Below, in pieces: positions 7,502-13,120 of a stretch of 14,263 bases of DNA. The position numbers and the translations under genes are program-made. Origin of the DNA: Patescibacteria group bacterium (lineage in GTDB: Bacteria > Patescibacteriota > Microgenomatia > UBA8517). Positions within the stretch are counted from its first letter, which is position 1, and each line of letters starts with the position of its first letter. The notes under the pieces were generated by a model. The model was not told the origin of the DNA. It saw only the letters and a program-made list of their open reading frames with translations, and did no database searches. The DNA lies in the NCBI GenBank assembly GCA_025057695.1, contig JANWVB010000030.1, positions 1-14,263 of the forward strand. The letters run 5' to 3'.

Positions 7502-9763
7502 CTAAAAATCATCTTTATTATCTAAAAGTCTACTTGCAGGGAAATGAGGACCAGATGATCTGTCACCTCGATTCCTTGTTCTACGACTTGTCTTTGAGCG
7601 CCTATTGTCAATTTTATTTCTTGCTCCATATGACAAATCATAGCCACCACGGTTACCCCTAGCACCCCCCTCACTCTTTACTTTATCCATCAAAGGATCC
7701 AAAAGCATAGACAAATTTAGCCTACCCTTGTCATCTATCTCTTTTACACGCACCTGAACTTTCTGACCAACTTCTAAAACATCTGCGGGATCATTTACAT
7801 AGTTCTCGCTTATATCAGAAACATGAACCAAACCTTCTTTGCCAGGAAAAATTTCAACAAAAGCTCCAAAATTCATCAATCTTTTAACTTCCCCTTCATA
7901 TATTTCGCCAGCATTCAAATCACGAGTCAGTCCATCAATTATTCTCATTGCTTGATCTACAGCAGCTTCATCTGCTCCATATACGCTTACACGACCATCG
8001 TCTTCTATATCAATTTGCACACCTGTATCAGCGCTTATCTTTTTGATAGTTTTACCGCCAGATCCAATAATTTCGCCTATCTTTTCTGGATCTATGCGCA
8101 CCATTTTAATTTTGGGAGCATATTTAGAAACATTTGTTCTAGGAGATGAGATTGCTTTCTCCATAACTTTAAGGATTTCTTCCCGAGCTTTTCTTGCTTG
8201 TTCAAATGCTTTTTTTAAAATCGATGTCGTCAGATTTAGCGTCTTTACATCTAATTGCAAGGCAGTAATTCCCAATCCTGTACCTGCAACTTTAAAATCC
8301 ATGTCTCCATTGCCATCTTCCAATCCCACAATATCTGTAAGAACAGTAAAATTTTTTTCATCTTGAACAACAAGTCCCATAGCAATACCCGCAACCATAG
8401 CTTTTATTGGGACGCCAGCATCCATCAAAGACAATGTGGACCCGCACACAGAAGCCATAGATGTCGATCCATTTGAACTTAAAATTTCCGTTACAACGCG
8501 AATTGTATAAGGAAACTCATCTTCAGAAGGTATCACAGGCAAAAGCGATCTTTCGGCTAAAGCTCCATGCCCAATCTCTCGCTTGCTAGGCGCTCCAACT
8601 TTTCCCACTTCGCCAACTGAAAATGGAGGAAAAACATAATGGTGCATGTAACGTTTTGATTCTTCTCCTTCCGCAGATTCTATCAACATCTCAAGGGAAG
8701 AAGCGCCAAGTGTGGTTATGGAAAGAGCCTGAGTCTGCCCCCTTTGAAAAAGCGCTGATCCATGTGTCCTTGGAAGAACAGAAACTTCCGCAGAAAGCCG
8801 CCTTAGTTCATCAGTTTTTCTACCATCAGGACGATTCCCAGCAAGAATCATATTTCTAATTTCACTTTTAAATAGATTTTCAAAACATTTTACAGAAAGC
8901 GCTTTTTCATCCGGATTTTCAAACAAATCAGCAACGGCAAGTTTGAGATCTTCATACTCTGAAGATGATGCTTCTTTGGTTGCCATTGTTTTTATGAGAG
9001 AGGATAGCTTTTCTTTCAGTAAATCTTTTACTTTCTTTTCAATAGAAGAGGGAATACTAGTTTCCTCAACTGGCTCTTTTTTAACAGGAATCTCTTTTGC
9101 AAAATCATTTATAAAATCAATTATTTGAGTATTTTGCTTTTGAGCAAATTCAATGGCTTCTATCATTTTATCTTCTGGAACTTGATTGCTACCTGCCTCT
9201 ATCATCACAATAGCATTCGACAAAGAAGCGACATATAACTCCATATCTGAAGATTCATTCTCTAAAAGAGTTGGGTTTACTATAAAATTGCCATCCTTGA
9301 GTCCCACCTTAGTAAATCCAACCGGTCCTTTCCATGGCAAAGAAGATATCGCCAAAGCCGCGGATACAGCCAAACCAGCCACAATACTAGGACTATTCTC
9401 CAAATCCACAGATAAAACAGTGACAATAACTTGGACTTCTTTTTTATAGTTTTTGGGGAAAAGGGGTCTGATAGATCTATCTATCAACCTTGAAATTAAA
9501 ATCTCTTCATCTGATGGTCTGCCTTCTCTTTTTACCCAACGGCTTCCCTTAATCCTTCCACCAGCATATAAACGCTCTTGATAATCGACAGAAAGTGGAA
9601 AATAATCAATCTCTCGAGATAATGGAGCAGTTACAACCGTAGCCAAGACTACCGTTTCACCATATGTGGCTAAAACTGCGCTTGTTGCTTGTTGCGCAAC
9701 ATGTCCAGTGGACAAAGTTAATTTTCTGCCACCAATTTCAATGTTTTTTTCTACCTTTTCCAT
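7502..9763 (-). CDS. pnp: Polyribonucleotide nucleotidyltransferase (PNPase)
   Basis: A phosphorolytic 3'-5' exoribonuclease that acts as a homotrimeric ring and degrades mRNA with release of nucleoside diphosphates. It has 753 residues from ATG 9763; an in-frame TTG directly upstream would add one residue, but ATG is preferred. The first RNase PH domain carries KREGRPSDEEILISRLIDR (79-97). An all-helical region lies at about 210-300. The second, catalytic RNase PH domain (about 310-540) has NRPDGRKTDELR, FQRGQTQAL and TDIVGLEDGNGDMDFKVAGT, with the metal-binding acidic residues kept. The KH domain (about 553-612, GEIIGSGGKTIKKI) and S1 domain (about 620-690, MNFGAFVEIFPGKEGLVHVSD) follow. 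The last 55 residues are an Arg/Gly-rich basic tail ending in an acidic DNKDDF. It follows rpsO, the conserved order in most bacteria. Confidence 0.97.
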   Translation of the reverse strand: MEKVEKNIEIGGRKLTLSTGHVAQQATSAVLATYGETVVLATVVTAPLSREIDYFPLSVDYQERLYAGGRIKGSRWVKREGRPSDEEILISRLIDRSIRPLFPKNYKKEVQVIVTVLSVDLENSPSIVAGLAVSAALAISSLPWKGPVGFTKVGLKDGNFIVNPTLLENESSDMELYVASLSNAIVMIEAGSNQVPEDKMIEAIEFAQKQNTQIIDFINDFAKEIPVKKEPVEETSIPSSIEKKVKDLLKEKLSSLIKTMATKEASSSEYEDLKLAVADLFENPDEKALSVKCFENLFKSEIRNMILAGNRPDGRKTDELRRLSAEVSVLPRTHGSALFQRGQTQALSITTLGASSLEMLIESAEGEESKRYMHHYVFPPFSVGEVGKVGAPSKREIGHGALAERSLLPVIPSEDEFPYTIRVVTEILSSNGSTSMASVCGSTLSLMDAGVPIKAMVAGIAMGLVVQDEKNFTVLTDIVGLEDGNGDMDFKVAGTGLGITALQLDVKTLNLTTSILKKAFEQARKAREEILKVMEKAISSPRTNVSKYAPKIKMVRIDPEKIGEIIGSGGKTIKKISADTGVQIDIEDDGRVSVYGADEAAVDQAMRIIDGLTRDLNAGEIYEGEVKRLMNFGAFVEIFPGKEGLVHVSDISENYVNDPADVLEVGQKVQVRVKEIDDKGRLNLSMLLDPLMDKVKSEGGARGNRGGYDLSYGARNKIDNRRSKTSRRTRNRGDRSSGPHFPASRLLDNKDDF

Positions 9764-9799
9764 CAATAAACAGTTACTATAACTTTCAGATCAACTTGC

Positions 9800-9817
9800 A
9801 AAACAAAAGCTTGTTTT
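9800..9817 (-). promoter_or_regulatory. AU-rich stem-loop in the pnp leader
   Basis: On the minus strand AAAACAA-GCTT-TTGTTTT forms a perfect 7-bp stem with a 4-nt loop, in the 113-nt spacer between rpsO and pnp, about 37 nt before the pnp ATG. In E. coli a leader stem-loop at the same place is cut by RNase III and controls pnp. This one is A/U-rich and weak, so an equivalent role is only a suggestion. Confidence 0.35.
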
Positions 9818-9836
9818 TGTAAACAATATGAAGTGA

Positions 9837-9853
9837 TACCAAGTTTTCACTTG
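9837..9853 (-). promoter_or_regulatory. Hairpin with GAAA loop between rpsO and pnp; inverted near-copy of the rpsO leader element
   Basis: On the minus (mRNA) strand CAAGT-GAAA-ACTTG (9853 to 9840) makes a 5-bp stem with a GNRA tetraloop, 23 nt after the rpsO stop. Read on the plus strand the block is TACCAAGTTTTCACTTG. It matches the minus-strand block at 10206-10189, TACCAAGTTGTTTACTTG, with one gap and one substitution. The two therefore flank rpsO as an inverted repeat. Confidence 0.45.
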
Positions 9854-9876
9854 AACACTTTATGTAACTTAACTTC

Positions 9877-10146
9877 TTACTTCTCTAATTTTAGCTCCTT
9901 AACAAGTTTATTATATCTTTCAGTGTCTTTCATCCTTAAATAATTCATTAATCTCCTTCGCTTGGCAACCATTCCCAAAAGACCTTTCCTGGAATGATTA
10001 TCCCCTTTATGTTGGTTTAGATGATTTGCAAGCTTTGTAATTTGTGCTGTAAGAAGCGCGATCTGAACCTCAGGAGAACCTGTGTCTCCTTTTTCTCTTG
10101 CATGTTTTTTTACAATTTCAATTTTTTCTTCTTTTGTCAGTGCCAT
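9877..10146 (-). CDS. rpsO: 30S ribosomal protein S15
   Basis: A primary-binding protein of the small ribosomal subunit that contacts 16S rRNA helices of the central domain. It has 89 residues, the standard length. The full S15 pattern is present: [23 protein letters not shown] (20-42), the [16 protein letters not shown] loop (45-60), RRRLMNYL (63-70) and the C-terminal [10 protein letters not shown]. The ATG at 10146 gives the conserved MALTKEEK start. It is the first gene of the minus-strand RNA-turnover cluster. In E. coli and several other phyla S15 represses its own translation by binding its mRNA leader. Here a promoter and a leader with alternating CAAGT/ACTTG elements precede the gene, a suitable place for such control. 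No Shine-Dalgarno is visible; the bases before ATG are a run of seven A and one C. Confidence 0.98.
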   Translation of the reverse strand: MALTKEEKIEIVKKHAREKGDTGSPEVQIALLTAQITKLANHLNQHKGDNHSRKGLLGMVAKRRRLMNYLRMKDTERYNKLVKELKLEK

Positions 10147-10159
10147 GTTTTTTTATTAG

Positions 10160-10206
10160 ACTTGCAAAACTAAGTATGCTACTTGGCACAAGTAAACAAC
10201 TTGGTA
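10160..10206 (-). promoter_or_regulatory. Candidate structured rpsO leader (alternating CAAGT/ACTTG elements)
   Basis: In the predicted 67-nt leader, reading the mRNA direction: CAAGT (10203-10199), ACTTG (10193-10189), CAAGT (10185-10181), TACTT (10176-10172) and CAAGT (10164-10160). ACTTG can pair with the first CAAGT (5-nt loop TGTTT) or with the second (stem TACTTG/CAAGTA, 3-nt loop). The second can instead pair as AAGTA-GCA-TACTT. These pairings exclude one another, as expected of a switching leader. Control by S15 itself is the obvious hypothesis from known S15 biology but is not shown. Confidence 0.45.
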
Positions 10207-10219
10207 ATGCAACAAGGGT

Positions 10220-10248
10220 ATGTTAACACAAAATTTTAAATCTATCAA
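10220..10248 (-). promoter_or_regulatory. rpsO operon promoter
   Basis: On the minus strand: -35 TTGATA (10248-10243, 5 of 6 consensus), a 17-nt spacer, then TGT followed by -10 TAACAT (10225-10220, 4 of 6), so it also has an extended -10 TG. The predicted start is near 10213, giving a leader of about 67 nt before the rpsO ATG. This is the best-looking promoter in the window and sits where an operon promoter must be, in the divergent gap between rpsO and the phosphorylase gene. Confidence 0.6.
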
Positions 10249-10312
10249 ATGAATCTACAAGCCAAAAAATTTATGGCCGTAACCTATATAGATTTACTTA
10301 CAAAAATTAAGT

Positions 10313-10318
10313 TATATT
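10313..10318 (+). promoter_or_regulatory. Possible -10 element for the phosphorylase gene
   Basis: TATATT lies 7 nt before the ATG at 10326. If used, transcription would start at or next to the ATG (leaderless mRNA). No acceptable -35 is present at 16-18 nt spacing, so the call is weak. A second TATATA at 10285-10290 also lacks a -35. Confidence 0.25.
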
Positions 10319-10325
10319 TATTGTA

Positions 10326-11987
10326 ATGGAAAACAATCAAAATCCAGTTGTATATTTATCCGCTGAATTTGGCATAGACAACAATTTGCCAACCTATTCT
10401 GGCGGATTGGGAATCTTGGCCGCAGACACTCTAAACGAAGCCGCGAATCAAGAATTCCCAATGATAGGAATCGGAATACTCTACAAAGGCAAAGAATACA
10501 TCCAACACATAACCAGTGATGGAAAAATGGAAACACGCGATTCAGACTTTGATCATGATTCTTCGTTTTTAAGAGCCGCAATGACCGATGGCAAACCAAT
10601 TGTAATCACCATTGATTTAGAAAATTATAAAGTATTAGTAAAGGCTTACAAAATAAGACTTTCGCAAAAAGTAATCCTTTACTTTTTATCTTCAGATGTT
10701 GATGGCAATCCACCGGAATGGATTTCTGACATGGATACACTTTATGGCGGTGATATAAATTCCCAAATTAGGCAACAAATACTGCTTGGTATTGGCGGAG
10801 CAAAGCTCATTAAGGCGTTAGGTATCACACCATCTGTTTACCACATAAATGAAGGCAGACCTTGTTTTATAGTATGGGAATTAGTCTCAGAATTGATGAG
10901 GAATGAAAAAATTTCTTATTCACAAGCTTTAGAGAGGGTAAAATCAAAGATTGTTTATACAAATCACACATTAGTCGCGGCTGGAAATCTAACATACCCC
11001 GTTTCGACTCTTGATCATTGGGCCGCTCCTTTTGCTAGAGCAATGGGTGTTGATACAAATTTTTTGATAAAAGAAGGCCTAATCAATCCTGAAACTTTTA
11101 GTATCACAAAATACGCGCTTAATATATCTAAAATACAATCTGCTGTTAGTAAAATTCATGGGGAATACTGTAAGAAACAATGGCCTGAATACAATTGGAT
11201 ACCAATCACAAACGGCGTTCAAATGAATAGGTGGCAAGATAGCGATTTCAGAAATCCTAATTTAACAGACCGTCAAATCTGGGATTTGCACATGATAAAA
11301 AAAAGAGAGCTAGAAAGCACAGTGATAAAAAGAACTGGCATTGGTTACGATCCAGAGAGATTAGTAATAGTCTGGGCAAGAAGACTTGCTGACTACAAAC
11401 AACCACAAATTATTTTTAGTGATTTAGACAGAATCAAGTCAATTCTGAAAAATCCACTAATGCCAATTCAGCTACTTTTTGCTGGAAATTCCCATACCGG
11501 AGATGCAGGAGCAAAATCAATTATAGAGTCAATAATCAAGCTTTTCGCAACTGAACTAAATGGGCATGCAATATTTATACCAAACTACAATATCTCTCTC
11601 GCCAATCATCTAGTATCTGGCGCTGATGTTTGGTTAAACACACCGCAAGGAGGACTCGAAGCTTGTGGCACTTCTGGCATGAAAGCTCTTGCCAATGGTG
11701 TTTTGCAATGCACGGTTATCGATGGATGGACACATGAAGTAAACTGGGACGGTATCGGATGGACATTAGAACCAACCAACATTGCTGAGAACTTTTACAA
11801 TACTTTAGAATTTGAAATCGCTCCAACTTACTATAAAAAGAATCAAAACGGGTTACCTATTGAATGGATTGTGAAAATGAAAAAGTCAATTAACATCGCA
11901 AGAAATTTTTCAACCGAAAGAATGTTGAAAGAATACTTTGAATTTCTTTACAAACCAATAGACAATACTTTATGTTTCAATATTTAA
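10326..11987 (+). CDS. Alpha-glucan (glycogen-type) phosphorylase
   Basis: A PLP-dependent enzyme that splits alpha-1,4-glucans with phosphate to give glucose-1-phosphate. Its 553 residues match the short bacterial/archaeal alpha-glucan phosphorylase family (TIGR02094-like) and lack the N-terminal DUF3417 extension. Visible signatures are YLSAEFGIDNNLPTYSGGLG (10-29), YTNHTLVAAGN (211-221), NGVQMNRW (296-303), ARRLADYKQP (351-360, phosphate-site Arg and Lys) and the PLP site EACGTSGMKALANG (445-458), where Lys453 is the expected Schiff-base lysine. Oddity: the segment that is usually NEGH in this family (NDTH in classical phosphorylases) reads HINEGRP (173-179), with Arg178 in place of His. 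No other glucan-metabolism gene is in the window, so storage-polymer use is not confirmed by context. It is divergent from rpsO and overlaps the response-regulator gene by 18 nt at their 3' ends. Confidence 0.9.
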   Translation: MENNQNPVVYLSAEFGIDNNLPTYSGGLGILAADTLNEAANQEFPMIGIGILYKGKEYIQHITSDGKMETRDSDFDHDSSFLRAAMTDGKPIVITIDLENYKVLVKAYKIRLSQKVILYFLSSDVDGNPPEWISDMDTLYGGDINSQIRQQILLGIGGAKLIKALGITPSVYHINEGRPCFIVWELVSELMRNEKISYSQALERVKSKIVYTNHTLVAAGNLTYPVSTLDHWAAPFARAMGVDTNFLIKEGLINPETFSITKYALNISKIQSAVSKIHGEYCKKQWPEYNWIPITNGVQMNRWQDSDFRNPNLTDRQIWDLHMIKKRELESTVIKRTGIGYDPERLVIVWARRLADYKQPQIIFSDLDRIKSILKNPLMPIQLLFAGNSHTGDAGAKSIIESIIKLFATELNGHAIFIPNYNISLANHLVSGADVWLNTPQGGLEACGTSGMKALANGVLQCTVIDGWTHEVNWDGIGWTLEPTNIAENFYNTLEFEIAPTYYKKNQNGLPIEWIVKMKKSINIARNFSTERMLKEYFEFLYKPIDNTLCFNI

Positions 11988-12371
11988 TATGCTCTTTATT
12001 CGTGATACAACACTTTCTGGGGTTTGCATTGCTTTAATCAAATAATCTTTTGCGCCCAAACTCAAAAGTTTTTGTTTCTCTTCGTCTTCTGCCAAATTGG
12101 TAAGAACCAAAACCGGTGTGTTTTTGCCTTTGGCAGACTGTCTATATCTTTCCAAAAAATCAGTGCCAGACATTCTTGGAAGCATTATGTCCAAAAGAAT
12201 TATATCTAAATCATTTTCAACAGCTGTCTCTAAAGCTTCGACACCATCTCTAGCATTAAGCACATCAAAACCTTCAAAACTAAACTTTTCAGTGTACATT
12301 TTTTGCAATACAGGATCATCTTCGACTATTAATATTTTTAACTTTTTAGAATTCTGGTTTAAACTTGCCAT
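11970..12371 (-). CDS. Receiver-only response regulator
   Basis: A 133-residue CheY-like receiver domain with no output domain. Key residues are in place: acidic pocket Glu17-Asp18-Asp19, phospho-acceptor Asp61 in ILLDIMLPRMSG, Thr91 in LVLTN and Lys113 in DYLIKA. The residue after Lys113 is Ala where Pro is usual, so the loop may lack the common cis-Pro. A 10-residue Asn/Ser/Lys-rich N-terminal extension precedes the domain. With no DNA-binding part, it must act through protein contacts or as a phosphorelay intermediate. The likely partner is the histidine kinase at 13121, which is on the same strand upstream but is separated by an oppositely oriented gene. Its stop lies inside the last codons of the phosphorylase gene (tail-to-tail overlap of 18 nt). 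Confidence 0.93.
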   Translation of the reverse strand: MASLNQNSKKLKILIVEDDPVLQKMYTEKFSFEGFDVLNARDGVEALETAVENDLDIILLDIMLPRMSGTDFLERYRQSAKGKNTPVLVLTNLAEDEEKQKLLSLGAKDYLIKAMQTPESVVSRIKSILNIET

Positions 12372-12434
12372 GAGTCAAAAAAATTAAAATACTTTTAAAA
12401 AACCTCAACACGTAATTTATATACAATCTTTAGA

Positions 12435-12455
12435 CAACAAACAAGATATTTGTTG
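12435..12455. promoter_or_regulatory. 21-bp dyad, candidate operator between response regulator and exported-protein genes
   Basis: CAACAAA (12435-12441), a 7-nt spacer, then TTTGTTG (12449-12455): a perfect 7-bp inverted repeat with half-sites 14 bp centre to centre. It overlaps the first bases of the -35 of the plus-strand promoter (12453-12458) and lies about 65 bp before the response-regulator start. Position and symmetry suit a dimeric DNA-binding regulator. Which protein binds is unknown; the neighbouring regulator has no DNA-binding domain. Confidence 0.45.
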
Positions 12456-12486
12456 AAGCATAAACCAATTAAGAATACAATACAAT
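12453..12486 (+). promoter_or_regulatory. Promoter of the exported-protein gene, apparently leaderless
   Basis: -35 TTGAAG (12453-12458), 17-nt spacer, -10 TACAAT (12476-12481, 5 of 6). A second TACAAT overlaps at 12481-12486. The ATG at 12491 begins 9 nt after the first -10, so the transcript would start within about 0-4 nt of the start codon, leaving no room for a ribosome-binding site. Confidence 0.5.
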
Positions 12487-12490
12487 TGGC

Positions 12491-13120
12491 ATGGTTAAAT
12501 GTGTAACTTTGATTTTTTTATTTTTTCTCTTGGGACTGCTTGTAACAACTAAAAATACTTACGCCTCAGAGGGAATAATACAAATAAGAAGTTTGACTCA
12601 AGAAAACTATAGATGTTTCGCCACATCTGTGCTTATGCAAGATTTTAATTATCTTATATCAGCAACATGTAGAAACCTCAAATACCCAGCAGATAATAGT
12701 ATTTTGTATTACATTCTATGGGCAACGCCCACAAACGGAGGAACATATATTAAGCTTGCAGAATTAGGCTTGGGACGCATATCTACCAAAACAAAAACGC
12801 CGTTTAAAAATTTGTTCATAACTTTGGAGAGCGACCCAAAAATAAGATACCCATCTGGTAAAGTAGTTATGAAAGGAGATGTGGAAAAAATTGCCTTCCT
12901 AGAACCTATTGCCAAAGATGAACCAACTCCAACAATCTCCAATTTGTCTCCAACCGAATTGTTAACATCGCCTACACCAAACCAAGATAACACTAACCAA
13001 GAAAAACAAAGCTCAAAAGACAAACTCCTTATTGCCGTTCAGAAAGCCGGTATAGCAGCAGGAATTGTGCTTGTAATTTTAGTTGGTGTTATTTTTGCGG
13101 TATCAAGAGCAAAAGGCTAA
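12491..13120 (+). CDS. Secreted, C-terminally membrane-anchored protein, RskA-like domain suspected
   Basis: A 209-residue protein I do not recognise as a named gene. Residues 1-25 look like a signal peptide (MVKC, a Leu/Phe-rich core, likely cleavage after TYA). An external domain spans about 28-138 with two cysteines, Cys42 and Cys60, that could form a disulfide. A Pro/Thr/Ser/Asn-rich linker (about 142-178) leads to a transmembrane helix (about 185-205) and a short basic SRAKG end. The mature topology would be domain outside and C-terminus inside. The order YYILWATPTNGG, then KLAELG, then LFITLES and PSGKVVMKG resembles the outer domain of anti-sigma-K factors (RskA), but there is no cytoplasmic sigma-binding domain; this resemblance is from memory and uncertain. 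It lies inverted between a kinase gene and a response-regulator gene and has its own promoter. Its stop directly abuts the kinase stop. Confidence 0.8.
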   Translation: MVKCVTLIFLFFLLGLLVTTKNTYASEGIIQIRSLTQENYRCFATSVLMQDFNYLISATCRNLKYPADNSILYYILWATPTNGGTYIKLAELGLGRISTKTKTPFKNLFITLESDPKIRYPSGKVVMKGDVEKIAFLEPIAKDEPTPTISNLSPTELLTSPTPNQDNTNQEKQSSKDKLLIAVQKAGIAAGIVLVILVGVIFAVSRAKG

